From: Parelaphostrongylus tenuis
Lineage: Eukaryota; Nematoda; Chromadorea; Rhabditida; Metastrongylidae
Assembly: GCA_019055375.1 (NCBI GenBank)
Contig: JAHQIW010007200.1
Coordinates: 310,001-374,000, forward strand
Length of the DNA: 64,000 bases
Direction of reading: 5' to 3'
Each line of letters begins with the position of its first letter. Within the stretch, counting starts at the first letter, position 1. Of this stretch, positions 1-13,000 are shown one piece after another. The position numbers were made by a program, and so were the translations under genes. The notes beneath the pieces were generated by a model. The model saw only the letters and a list, made by a program, of their open reading frames with translations. It was not told where the DNA came from and searched no databases.

Positions 1-3000
1 GATCATGTCACAATATTATAGTGAGATATAGCTGACGTTATATAGTGAACTGGTAATGAGTTTTAAAAGTTAACGAGGTTTGTTGGCTTAATGATAAGCG
101 CGTTCAATAAAGAATAGTGCAACATTTACAGTTCAACACCTTCTTGATAATTTCAAAGGTAAAAGATGGAGTTATTTGATAAAAGAGATTACTGCCCATT
201 CAACAACATCATAAGCAATTTTTTTCGGCAACAGATCACAGAATGACGGTCACAAAATCAAGTCTAAGAATGCAATATATTTGAAGCAAGAAAGGACTCT
301 TTTGTTAAGATGGCCATAGCATCCTTCGTATGTGAAGACGCGTTTAGATACCTTGAAACGAATGCAAGAAGGAAGCGTAAGCAAATGAAAGCTTTGCAAG
401 AAACTTTACCACACTGCTATCGGAGCTTTGTCATGTAAATGTAATTTTTCACTGATACCTTTCTGTTCCTATACAAATAGAGTTTCACAAGGTGACAACA
501 ATTCCTCTAAGTCTTCCTTGATGAGTAAATCCCTGTCATGTCGTTGTTTTCTTTAGCACGTCAAAATTTCAAAAAGTACCGGTGAAGCAGACACGGTGCA
601 ATGAACTCAACAAAAAAGGAGCCAGAACGTATTACAAGTTTAAATGGAGATCTAAGTGATGTTAAACCTATTTTATCAAAGATAAACTAATCGACACAAA
701 TCACCAACTGATTGAGGAAACCATCTCATGCGTGTACTTTTAAGCAAAACGGAGAAGAACTTAATAGAGCATTAACTAAGTAGATGAGCAAAAGCATGAT
801 AGGCAACATTCAGGTTTTTCGAAGAAGCAAAGCACAAGGGAATGTAATCGAAGCTCTGCGCTCACCTTTCCGACACCACAATTTTACCAGCACAATGTTA
901 TGGGGGAAGAGATCTTTCAGCTGATATTTGAACAGATTCTAAAGTTTGCTCACCCTCACAACACCCGTGAACAATGTCTTGTATATTTCACTGATTAGAT
1001 GCATATCAAATAATACTGATGGAAATGCATTTGCCTGCGGGATACATGAATCACACAACGGCAGCGAAACATAGACGGACTTGTCATTGTGATACGATGA
1101 GAATTAGAAGATAGATGAAGAAGGTAGTACAGTATTGTAGGAAATATGGTCACAATATTATGAACACAGTAAAATGTTGCCAATGAAGAAAACAATCTGC
1201 TTCATGTTATAACTCTTCATGTGTCAAATGTATATATCATCGACAGAAAATTCTATCACAAAAGACCGGAGCTAGTAAGCTGTTGCCGATTCATCAAGCT
1301 TTAATATGCGTACTGTCACCTTATTAATTGATTACTATAAAGTGTAGCCTCACTAATCTCTAAGATCTCGATATGAGTATACATCATGCAGCGCAGGCTA
1401 TTTGTCATTATGATACTTATGACATGATAACACTACGTAATTAACCATTATATTACTCCTGAAGAAGAAGTAGAAATTATATTGATGTGAGTGAAGTTTT
1501 GTTGGCACTTAGAAAATCTTATTGAGATCCTTTAGTTCTCATCTTCGTCCTCTCTGTGCCCTCTACTCATGCCGCTTGTATTTTGTAGTTGAGTGCCCAG
1601 ATCCTGCAGAGAAAGCTATTTTCTTCGTAGTCATCAAATACATTTATGAATTTGTACACGTGCATTAGATCAATATATAATGTATACTCATATGTATGCT
1701 CATGAAGGTAAATCAGGGCGAAGTTTAATTTGAAATACCAAGGTTAACATGCCCATTTTCAGTGTGAAAGGCTTTCAAGGCTTCGAAATGTTGTTTTCAA
1801 TGTTTATGGTATTATTGTCCTTTCATGTAATTCTTGATTGGATTTCTTTGTTTTCGCTCATACAAGCTCTTTTTTATTTGACATAAGAAAGAGTTCTCTT
1901 ATTTGAGTAGAGAATGTGAATTCACTTGACTGCTGGGCAAATGAACAAAGTCGGGCTTTGTGATGTTTGTATTTCTTTATCAGTGTCTTTATAACTGCTT
2001 GGATAAATCATTTATTTTATATCCACATTTTGTATTCATTTTATACTCCTACTAATTTCCATCGTTACTCCTCAAAGTTACTCTCACTTAAACCAACAAA
2101 TATAATAGTGGAAAATCCTATAAGCATGTTACTTTACGGCGACTACGTATCAATTATTAGAAAAATATAGCGTTTAGAGTTCGAAATGACTTGAAATAAA
2201 AACTCTTGATTGTAAAACGTGACTATGCGAAAACCAAGCTTGTGCTGAAAAGCCAACTATTCTCACCAATTTTCTAAGGATGAGCAACAATTTTGAGATT
2301 GGCTGTTCTGCTACAAACTGTCGATCACGATATGGAATTCACCTAGTCAGTGAAATCTGAAGGACTGTAGCTCCGCTTTTGGCGATAATTTACCATAAAG
2401 CGACTTCATGTGTCATTTCAGATAATTTTTCGTGTTTTCGAGTGATGAGGAAAGACAAATTAGGCAAATCGGGTTTTAAAAGCGGCAAAATTATGTACCC
2501 AAGTCCTTTGTTTCGTTCTGTGCGACACCAATTGAAGCTATGATCCTTCCGAAGCAAGTAAATTAGTATCAGACTTTTCAGTCGCACATCGGATCTACAA
2601 AAATTGGCGAATGCCTGCCCTGATGACCTAAGAACGATGTTAGCAGGGTGATCTTTGCCCAAATTTGAGCGCAAATAAAGGAAACTAAAATTTAATGACC
2701 TTCACGGTGTTCAAAGTGACACAGAAGCGTCTATGTGAATTCGAAAATCTGCGTATCTCCACTAAAGAAGTTTCATGTGTTGAAAGAAGTACTTTGATTT
2801 CTAAACTACGTGATGTCGGATCAAGCAAAAAAAAGAAGTTACCTGAGCTGATAAATCATAGGATGCATTAGTAACAGTACAACGACTGGCAATTCGGCGG
2901 TTTTTTCTTCTCTAAAGCCTTGAAAATGAATAACTGCCTTAAAACGACTTTTTGATTATGAATCTGCTATCTAAATTTAGAAGCTATCTTTCGTTACCGC

Positions 3001-4525
3001 AACGGTTAACGAATATTTCCACGAGGTAAATTCTTGTAGATCCGCAGACTCCATTCTCCGGGGTAAGTTCTATCTGGCGTCTCCGAAACGGTAGTGACAC
3101 TATGACAAACAGTTTGTCCACCATAAATCGTCGTTTGAACCACGCGTGCGTTCATTCATTCAGGACAATATGCGTTGTAAAGTCGAATAAATGAAGAATT
3201 CGACGAGTATTTGAATTCCTGAAAGTTTTCTTTGTCCTTTATTACGTCCTAAACAAAGTTTCGTACTCAAGTTCAGTTTCTAACCGCTGTCTATGAATCG
3301 CTAGTGTTAACGACCTAGTTTAGGTTGAGCGGCTAGTACTATTTTCCACAAACTTCTAATCTATTACTTTATCTTCATTTCCACATCACTCATGTTCAAA
3401 AAAGCAGAACAAAACATTAGCCATGGACTAATAAGCGGTTAATACGGTCTTTCAACGGGAAAACAAGTACACGCGTTAGAGTAGCCCGCGGGTCTGCTCG
3501 CTTTGTGAATTCGTAAAAGCTAATATTCCCTTATTGTTATAGCAAAGGAGTTATACCATTCAGTCAATAGTTCCTCTTACGTGCCATTTGTCATTATTTT
3601 ATTCCAGCGTTATTAATACGCCATCACACTCTGCTAAACTTTACCTCAGGTAGATGGGATTTGCAAAGCACGGAACAATGATTTCCTATCAAAATAATGC
3701 TCGTATCTTCAATAGGTACGCGGCTCCATATATTTTATCTCACTTAGCTTGTAGCCAAAATAACAACTTGGTAGTATACTCTGTTTCGATGGCTCACATT
3801 CTCCACCAGTGATCTTCACCATATTTTCAACGGTCCGGTATTAAAATGTTGATTCGCTAGATATTGTTTGATTTTAGAGATAGAACAACATCTCTTATGC
3901 ACAACTAAGTGACAACTTATCCACAGATCATTTCGTAAAAAAAAACTGGACGATGTCTTTGCAAGGGACGACATCATATAGCAGTAAAAGGCTGCCATCA
4001 GTTGGATGCAAACATTAGTTAACGAGTTTCAAAGCGAACAGTTTCATTGAGGATGATTTTATTCAAAATATTTCTAAACATGTTTCCATGGTTCTCTGTT
4101 TCCTGACAGGCTCGCGTACCAATGTCTGCAAACCAAAAGCACCGTGCCGTGAGCATTGTTGGAATGAATTGTTCTCTTAGGCCAATGTGCGTCATACAGC
4201 TCTCAGATCCAAGCTTCTGTAGGCTGATAAAACGTTACTCTCCTAATGTGTTCTCCTATAGATTATAGATTGCTCGTTTGTGTTAGGCTTTACTACTGAA
4301 ATTTATATAGATAAAAGTGCTAAAGGTATGTTATCAGATTATATAACGATTCCAGCGAGGTCTCCAAAAGAAATCGTAAAAGACTGTGAATGTATGATTT
4401 TTTCTGCTATCCATGATCGTCGACTGGTGATCACTTTGATGCCGGGAGATACTGTCACCTGACATGAATGATTTGATATAATTTAGTGTCGATTTATATA
4501 TATGCAGGGTTAGGAAATATATCCA
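1..4525. other. No gene recognised
   Basis: AT-rich sequence with only short open frames on both strands. None shows a recognisable domain, a plausible exon chain or a match to another part of the window. The longest frame (2390-2674, - strand, 94 codons) has no motif I know and no obvious splice partners. I see nothing that can be named here. Confidence 0.5.
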
Positions 4526-4529
4526 CTGC

Positions 4530-4620
4530 AAAGGATTGGCTAAACCGAAAAGCACCGTGCTACTGAAGAGGTCCCAATGCCGAAACATATGTTTAGCTCT
4601 GCATAAGTGCAATACCGGAT
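4530..4620 (+). repeat. Family E repeat fragment
   Basis: This stretch keeps the order of words seen in three other places (26.8, 27.2 and 29.4 kb): GGATTGGCTAAA, then GCACCGTGC, then GCCGAAACA. It is the most diverged of the four. It is probably a remnant of a dispersed non-coding repeat; the parent element is unknown. Confidence 0.45.
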
Positions 4621-6170
4621 TTTATGAAAGGTTTAAGGTTTGTTATTAGATGATATAATGTTCTGAGGGAGGTCTATAAAAACAGTCAATTGTAAAGGTA
4701 TCCGTATACTCTCCTACTATCATTGCTTGATTATGGTTATATCACAATGTGAGATGCTGTTCCCCTTTTTTAACATTATGCGCAATTGTATCCTTTCCTT
4801 TCTATTTATACGTCCAAATTTCTAATTTTTATGGGAGAACTTCTCACGTGTAATTGAAGAATGTGAATTCCGCATAATTGTTAGAGAATTGGGAAAATTT
4901 GGACTTCATAGTGACTGCAGATATTTACTAAAAATATTTTTATCAGCCTTGCTAAATGTGAGAACATTTTCTGTTCATGTTTGTGTTCGCACTACATTCC
5001 ATTTATTGTCAGTGTTACTTCAGTTGAGTTGGCAAAAACTGGTGCAAAACACTTCAGGACTCATTTTCTTTTGCGACGGTCGCATTTATCATAATAGATG
5101 ATACTCGCTTCTTAATTTTCGAGGTAGCGCTATTCCACCATAAAACAAGGACAATGGCGTCCAACTTGACTGCATTAAGGCTTTGCTTTGAAACAATTAA
5201 ACAAATTTACATGCCATTTCTACCATTCTATCTTGTGTTGCGGTCAAAACAGATGGGCGTTAGGCAGAGCGGTGCAGAAGTTAGAATAATATGAGTGAGT
5301 TCTTTGACTCAGTTTTGTCGAGACTACCAACTCTGTTATCTTTTCGAACTGCGTCATTTGGTACCAGGTTTTTTTTCCGTAATATTCAAATTTTAAAAGT
5401 GGTAAATGTTTGGCCTGATATTCCTGAAACGAGGTCTATATAGTCATTTCAACCAGACTTCCAGAGGTAATGAACATATCACAACAAGTGTTTAGCTAGA
5501 AACATATTGCCGTATTAAGGGCTCCATCAGAAACAAACAGAAAAGGCATATTTAATTTTATGTGCACACTTTTGGACAACAACGCTATGGCTTGGCTAGC
5601 TCTCAGTCAGCAAGCTGGACATTTTGAGTATGGCTTAGGACGCTTCTCCGGCGAAGAAGGGAAGTTCATTTATTGGAGACTATTTCTACTCACCTGTTAT
5701 GCATTTTCAGTTACATAACAGCAGACTTTTACTGCAATTCTCTTGTGGATTACGATATTACTAAAAATGTAGGAACCCATTTACGCACGCATGCATGGAT
5801 ACGTCTACATAAAAGCAGGCGATATGTGCCAATCGCCGCAGCAGAAACAGCGAACTCATCAACCTTTTGAGGAACACCGTTGATAGGCACGCGGCGCTGC
5901 GCCGTCACTTATGCGACACTCGATGCGACTGACCTAGTGATTGAAGCACCTAATCTTTTCGGCACTATAGCTTCGTAAATACAGACTTTTTTCATCACTT
6001 GAAGAGATTTTGCCACTTTCGAAAGATGGAATTAGAATGAAGAGACTACAATAAAGCTTTGGTTGAAACATGAAAAAGCAATTGCAAAACCACGTCAATT
6101 TTTCGAACTGATACAGCAGACTGCGGTGCAATGCCACTTCATCGACTACACTAGAGAATTTGTCAATCTA
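4621..6170. other. No gene recognised
   Basis: Short open frames only (up to 70 codons), with no family motif and no consistent splice sites. A weak partial direct repeat links about 4326-4415 with 4635-4715. Nothing else is assigned. Confidence 0.45.
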
Positions 6171-6575
6171 ACTCCAAAAAAAAAAGAATGTTTTTAGCCT
6201 AAACAAGGTTGGTACGCCAGGTCCATACACCGGTGTTTCGGAGGTTTCGGCCTCCTCGTCGGTGACCCCTGCCCCACATTAAGCCCATTCTTTTTTTTTT
6301 CGAATTATTTTGAATGTTTATTACTAGGTTTTGAAAACAGTCGATCATATGGATTAATTTTGGTCTACCAGCCGAAATCCATCGACTAAAAAAGGTGATG
6401 GACCAGTGTCACTGTACACTATGCCATCACCACATACGCCTCCCTCCTTGCTATAACGCAGGGCTTAATGTGGGGCGGGGGTCACTGACGAGGACGCCGA
6501 AACTTCCGAAACACCGGTTTATGGCCCTGGCGTACCAACCTCGTTTAGGCTAAAAACATTCTTTTTTTTTGGAAT
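6171..6575. mobile_element. Foldback element, family C (copy 1)
   Basis: Two long inverted arms, about 6171-6286 and 6461-6575, enclose about 175 bp. Each arm starts from an A-run followed by AAGAATGTTTTTAGCC, continues through GGTTGGTACGCCAGG and the GC-rich CACCGGTGTTTCGGAGG, and ends at CCCCACATTAAGCCC. No coding potential is seen, so it is a non-autonomous foldback or MITE-like element. The A-run junction and the next about 70 bases after each arm (6288-6360 and 6560-6640) are also direct repeats of one another, so the copy may be composite. A better-preserved relative is at 49037-49418. Confidence 0.8.
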
Positions 6576-6719
6576 TATTCTCAATGTTTATTACGAGGTT
6601 TTTAAAACAGTCGCTCATATGGATTAATTTTTCAATCATCAGCACACCTTAGGATTTGAGGCTTCCATCAACAAAGGTCAAAGAGACCTTACCCTATTGT
6701 GTTAAAATTGAAGGAAAGA

Positions 6720-7000
6720 GGAAAAAGCTCACGACGTTGATCAATCCTTGAGAAATGCTCCATGCATTCGGCTTCGATTTTTTAACTTCTTTTTATATGA
6801 CTGAATGCATATCTGACCCTTACAATCACTCGCGGCGGCCCACCGATATATCAAATCAGTGCTGCTATCCTCTTAAAAAGTTCGACACTAATTTATCCAC
6901 CACGGAGAAATGAAACGCCTGATAAGCTGTGAAAGCAAGATCACACTATCTATCTTAGGTTCGACGTCGAACACCTCTAACCACTGCGTCAGCTGCGCTC
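6720..7000 (-). mobile_element. tRNA-derived SINE (family A), diverged
   Basis: Reverse-strand copy of the ~300 bp family A SINE. Its tRNA-like head is at the 7000 end (CCACTGCGTCAGCTGCGCTC in + orientation) and its tail at the 6720 end. Several small changes relative to the better copies at 26 and 47.5 kb suggest an old insertion. Confidence 0.75.
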
Positions 7001-7269
7001 TTGAACGAAAATATTTTTTGTCAGCAAAACATATTATGAAGGTCTTCTCATAAATCAGGTTTAGTACTGAAATTTCCAGTTTATGAGCCATTGAATGATT
7101 GCTAGTAGTCATATGAAAAAGCTCATTTGAGTTAAAAAGGAAAAAAAACATAAGCACATTCTAGAACAATGCGACCGCGATTCATTCGATTCGTAAAGAA
7201 TAGCAGAAATGATCAATGAAGTAAGCGGTATTTTCACTAAAATTAGTGAAAGTGCTAGTACTAATTGAA

Positions 7270-7860
7270 GTTCGTGCAGGTATATGGGAGTAGTACTTCA
7301 GCTGGAACGAACGTTCTGGGGTACTTTAGCAAACATGAGATATCTCCCATGCATGCCGTGGGAATATTACAGTATCTTATGTCAGATTTTCTCACTGAAC
7401 GCCTACATATTATTCGTCTATATTTTCACTTTGTTGTAAGCCTCGGCCATGTCTAACGATACAGTCGAAGTTCGTTTTTTATTGCGTCATTATTGCAAAA
7501 AGCGTTTTGCACAGCGAGCTGCATGCGATGAGAAGGGACAAGAAGCAAATCTGCTGCTAAAAGCTAATTTCAGTGCTTTTCAATGTCGAAGATTTTGCCC
7601 TCGAAGACAAGCCTTGTTCAGGACGCGCAACCAAGTTGAACAACGAAGATTTGATTGCTGCTTTGGAAGATGAAGCGTCGTTAAGTATACGCAAAATGGC
7701 AACCGAATTTGATGTTTCCCAAAGAACTGTGCTAACTCGTCTCCACCAGCTTGACTTTGAATTTTTTGCTTTTTCTGTTTTGGAGACTAGCTGATATTGT
7801 CCTTGTTCCATGAATTTTCAGTTTTTTACAGATGCTTCAGACTTCTTTTTCCAACCTTAT
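7270..7860 (+). mobile_element. mariner remnant M1, internally deleted
   Basis: A start at 7449 begins MSNDTVEVRF, and after a break the frame continues at about 7573 with DFALEDKPCSGR and EDEASLSIRKMATEFDVSQ. These fit the two helix-turn-helix parts of a mariner-family transposase N-terminus. The catalytic core is absent: after LHQLDF the sequence passes into non-coding 3' DNA. About 180 bp before the start also match M2 at 62.3 kb, so this is a deleted element that kept its 5' end, DNA-binding region and 3' end. It cannot encode transposase; it could only move with help from another copy. Confidence 0.75.
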
Positions 7861-8552
7861 AATGGGTGTAATAGCAAATAAGAAGTAATATTACTATAAA
7901 TGGAGATTTGGTTGAATAATTACTTTCCTGGTAAAGGTCAAAATCAATCAAATTTCTAACATTTAATAAAAGTGACAGTGAGAAAATCTAATTCAGCCAC
8001 TTTCTTCTTTTCCTTCAACGTAAACAACCGTATTGAGGTTTCTCAATTTCATCTGTTGTAATCTAGATGCTAAAATCATTTTGAATTTTTTATGGAAACC
8101 CCTTCTTTCACTTTCACTTCAATTATTTTAGATCTAGCCCTGTGGTGCGGCGGCTTTTCATTGCTTTAAATATTGCTCTGAATTTTTAGTATTGGGAGGT
8201 TTTATGAAGTGGTTGCGCATTGATGTAAGTCCGCTTTATTGAACCAATCGGCTATCTTGCGAATTGATGTCAGTGTACATGCAGGTGCTCAAAGTACTAC
8301 TTCCGACTGCTTCCCGTGCATATTTTCATAATTTGCATTCTGTCACAAAGAGCTCGTTTGCCCTGTTTTCTGCATCTCATCGATAGCGTGTCTGTTACAG
8401 ATCATATGTAAACGGCCATTTTCTACACTCAGTAAATAAAAAAAAACACGAAGAATATTTCTACGCATATACCACGCAGCGAAATATTGTACACAGACGT
8501 CACTACTCAAAAGTTGTCCAGTTGCGTATTTGTAATGCCTAAAATTTAATAT
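7861..8552. other. No gene recognised
   Basis: AT-rich spacer between a mariner remnant and a tRNA-like foldback. Only short shadow frames are present. Confidence 0.45.
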
Positions 8553-8812
8553 ATACACCTAAGCGACTTGTGTGGTAAGCAAAAATACGACCTCAGACAT
8601 GGGTCAAACCCGTCTTCCTTCCGTACCGGGGAGTAGCATTGCAAATGTGCTTCTGTGGTGTAGTGGTAAGACGCCCCCAGTATGATGGACGAAACGCGCG
8701 TTCGGCTCACGTCTGAGGCTGTATTTTTGCTCATCACTCAATTGGCTTAGGTATTTATGGAACAACATAACACGGCGGAAACAGCAGTGAAAATAGAATT
8801 GCCGGGTATTAT
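8553..8812. repeat. tRNA-like foldback, family D (copy 1)
   Basis: Two head-to-head arms. The left arm (about 8560-8640) carries a reversed tRNA-like body and the right arm (about 8652-8740) a forward one, with an A-box-like GTGGTGTAGTGGTAAGA and a B-box-like region. Outer ends carry the family D words GTGGTAAGCAAAAATACG and TTTTTGCTCATCACTCAATT. The arms can pair into a long hairpin. It is not scored as a tRNA gene because the B box and the stem pairings are degraded. Confidence 0.7.
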
Positions 8813-10050
8813 ATCCTATAATTATAGGCGAAAAGTTAGTCATGAACGTTGAGAAACAAAGAAAATTTCGCATGAATGAGAGGCAACGTAAGGTAGAGGA
8901 CGTAGGGCGCAGCGTATGCTAGAGTGCTTTACAGTTTTGGTCTGGTCAAGAAGTCGATTCTGTGCTCGTGTTTATCAGACCTTCCATTCCATGTGGCTCG
9001 GCCAAACGGCATCAGATGCTTTGTAAGGAAAAACACACAGACTGAGTAGAACTATAGGTTGCCGTGAGTCATCGCATAAACCAAATATGCATTTCATCGC
9101 TTCTGAAGATACTTGATAGAGTCAAATGCATAGCGCTCAAGTAAAGACAAATTCACCTTCATCTAACGTTAATATTGAAGCTATGACAAAAATGACATTT
9201 TTCAGAGCGCTCTCCCGGCAGAAGAGCAAAACGAAATCATTCTTGAATTCGGCTTCGACTGAGTATGGGAATAACTTTGCTTCCAAAGTGCTACATTATG
9301 AGAAACACAAAGATTTATTTTTTGCTCTAGTAACCGTCGGAATTCGGTAATGATATTCATGGTAGCGAAAGTGTTATTATTCTTGAATGATAATCTGTTA
9401 AATTTATATATTGCACTTTGGGCTGCGCAACATCGAAGAAGGCTCGACTCGAACGAAACGAGGGAGATCTACTAGTAACTGATCTACTGGCATCGAAGAA
9501 GACGAAATGCGTCGGCACGTTAGCCGAATAATTCTTATTGACAGCCTCGTGCCATTGGCTAATTAAACAAGAAAAATACAACCACTAGAACATTAAGATA
9601 ATAAGAGAGTCGGAATCCGAAGTCGATACTAACTCGCGATTGTTCTTTCCAAGTTTGCAAGTGTTATTCACTACGTCACCGTAGCACTTGTTATATCATT
9701 CTCTCAGTCATAGTTTAACTTTATCGGCGGTCGTAGCAATTACTCGTCAGCTGAACTGTTGAGGATCAGACAAATTGCCATTCGGCATAGAATCCAGTTA
9801 AGTCGCAGCTGTAGTCATAATCACATGATTTAATTTTCAATTTTTTTGTGACGATACAATGTGAAATACAATTTTTTTGTATTCCATACTTTACTTTGGA
9901 AAAAGGTAGGCTAATAAATTAAAGTTAAAACGCTGTGATTTTTCCCATAAATGTTTCTAGTGCTAATTTGTGTGACCGATGTGTGATGCCGTTCCATCCA
10001 AGTATTTTCAATATACAAATACGAAACTATCGGTTAAGGCTTTAAATTTG
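8813..10050. other. Upstream region of receptor 1
   Basis: No gene is recognised. The last bases before receptor 1 match the leader of receptors 2 and 3. Any promoter would lie here, but I see no convincing core element. Confidence 0.4.
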
Positions 10051-10060
10051 AGGAAACAGT

Positions 10061-13000
10061 ATGAACAACTACGACTATCCGTATCATAATCAGTTCTTCA
10101 TTATATATATATTCTTGGGTTGTACTTTCTTTCTGTTGAATATGCAAATGATGCTGGTAAGAATATGAATACTATAGCCACAACTTTTACAAAAATCCTT
10201 TTTGTTAGTAAAATTGGGAGAGAGGTAGTGCAGTATTTAGTGAAGCGGGTGTAGTAGGAATATCTCAGCACTTTTTGAGACCAATCAACAAGCCCCTCAA
10301 GATGAGGATGCCCTAGGTCGGCTGCCTTCAAGATTACAATAAGAATAATCTCGAACAGCATTCCACGACATACATAAAGAAGACAATTCTCAAAGGCAGG
10401 TGAAAACGAGTGAAGCATTCGAAGAACTTTGTAGAGAATACGCGAGAAATTGAGCCGAATAAATAAAGTGTTGGGGTCTCCATTGATTCATTTCACAAGC
10501 AGGAGCGAGGTTATCACTGGTAGGATCTATTGAATGCAGTTAAATGCAGAGTACTATTCAACATAATGATACAACGGCTTCGGCGGTATCGTTATCTTCA
10601 AAGGGTTGGTAATGTCAAGCTGATTCGTAATTTACTCGGGCAAATTCGTTTGTAACCCGCAAAACCAGACGTGATAAACAACTTTTTATATTAGAACAGC
10701 ATATAGCCTCTTATTAAAACACCCACCGTCTAGTCGTTTTTTACTTTCCAATTATTCTTTGACAAGCCGTGGAGTGCCTTGCTTATGATAGGAAAGCACC
10801 TAGCTCAGGTCAGCAGAGAATTAGCGTGAAGTATTCCGCGAAGTTACGTGTGTCAATGAGACACTCTACTTTTCGGTTAATTTTAAGACCCTTGGTATTC
10901 ATTGACAAAGTTCCAGAGTTTTTCGTGGATGTGTTTGGATCCTTTTCGAGCATAGTACATGGCCTTTTTTTGTTATCCGAAAGAAAATGAGGAAACGACC
11001 TCTTCCGCTGGACAAGAAATTTCCAAGGAAGTGTTAGTAATCGATCAAATGTTCAAATTCTGAGAAACTGTTTTTGAGCTCATCTTTTGAAAGAGCCTTT
11101 TTACAGTGCTGTCGCATTCAGACTGAAATTATGTTTTACATGCGTTTCCCTTTTATTATTAACACGCTTATTTTTCGCGGGGCGAATCTCTAACACTAGA
11201 CTGCTAGTAATCATTTAGTAGCGTGAATATCGAAAAAATTCACAAGGTACTTTTTTTTGGAAAGGCTTTTCGCACCGCTGTGGCGAAAAGGCTTTGCGTT
11301 CACATGAGCGTATTTCCCGCAGGACTGAGCTCTTTCCTCAAACTATATGTAACATTGATAGCGCAACTTTCAAAGACTCCAACGATGTATTTATTCTCTG
11401 AAAAGACCGTTTCAACGCAGTGTAGCAGGGAAAATCAGACTGAGTTTCACATACGTCGTCCACTTGCTGGTCGATTGAGTGGTGTTGGTTGTGAATCGAT
11501 AACGAGCGATCGATAGAATATGCGGCGCGGTTCACATATCGATTGCGATTTTTGTCAAGGATTTAGGATTTTCCTCTGGTTCTAGAAAGACTCCAAATAG
11601 AATGTATGTCACCGATACTAAAAGATATCCCGTGAACGCTCATATTTTCTTCGTGCTTCCAGCAAATTATAAACAGATATAAATAAAAAAATAAAAGCGC
11701 ACGGCGGATGCGAGAATTAAATTTATTCTAAATGCGGTAGCGTTATAAAAAGGTGCTCTTTAAAAAAAAAACAAGCACGTGCAGTGGTTCAGCGGATTTG
11801 AGCTTTTGAACGACTACTGACACTACTATGGAAACTTCTTCTCCAGCAGGAGAGGTCATTTCTTCATTTCCTCCCGGATAACAGAGAACAACGGAGGGAA
11901 TATGCTCAAGCAGGATCGAAACACATGCACAAAGAACTCTTAAACTTTGTCAACAAATACCATGGATCCTAAAATTAATCACAACGGGAAGTGTTTCGTA
12001 ATCACGCGTAATTTTGCACCACACTTCAAGTTGCTTTTTTCTAACCTGAGCCAGATGCATTTCAACATATGCAAGACTCTCTACGACTTGTTCCCACAGA
12101 ATAAGTGGAAGACAAAAACAGCGGTGGGTGTTCTGAAAGGAAACTATTTATTGCGTGAATTGAAAATCTGTTTATCACTATGCTTTGCTGCGTTAAGAAT
12201 GTATTTGTCCGAGTGAATCACGAATCAACTTGATATTCCCAATACATGAAGATAACAATAATTACCTCGCTCCTGCTTGTTAAAAGAAACTCTAAGCTAT
12301 TTGTTCCACGCCGAGGTTAATATTAGTTGATCGTGTAGGTAATAAAATAGTCACGATGATCAAATAATCACAACAATTTATTCTGCCTGCATTTATGAAG
12401 TTGAAGAAAGCTTTCAACATTATTTCTATGAATTATATGCTAAACTTTGCATGGTATACTAAGTGATCTGCAGGTCATTCAAAAATCAAAATCTTTATGG
12501 ATGCTTTCTGCCTATCAATTCATCTTCTTTGGATCCGCTGCAGATGCTGTGAATTGTGCGGTTCAGGTTACTGCCGTGGCTGTCACTCTTCACACTCCTG
12601 CCATTCATCCAACGACGAATATGGTGAGTGTACATGGCTATGTCGCAGTTTTTTTTGCCTGAGAAAACCATGGCGTGCAAGATGGAGTAGCGTGCTAGCA
12701 GTTTGGACTGTTTTCATTTGTTGTCTCTCACTCGCATGTGGCACCGAAATGCTAAAGTCAATGGGTAAACGACATTGACTCGCTTTTGCTTATGGAACCA
12801 TTGTTTTTTTGATAGGTAGAAGACATGAAATTTGCTCGCAATTGAAAACTGCTCTATGTTACATTGCTACTTGGCGCATTCCAAGTTCATTTTTTCTTGT
12901 AGTCTGTGGAAACAAGTGGTAGCAAAAGCTCAAAAAATGCAGGATATCTTTGGAAATGGGCTCTCTTATGAGAGCCTTACTCTCTTTTCTCTAGTACAAA

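Noticed and set aside
2390..2674. 94-codon frame on the - strand
   Set aside because: No recognisable domain, no splice partners and no related copy in the window, so it is not called.
12497..12778. 93-codon frame overlapping receptor 1 exon 2
   Set aside because: Out of frame with the conserved exon, and it reads through the splice donor.
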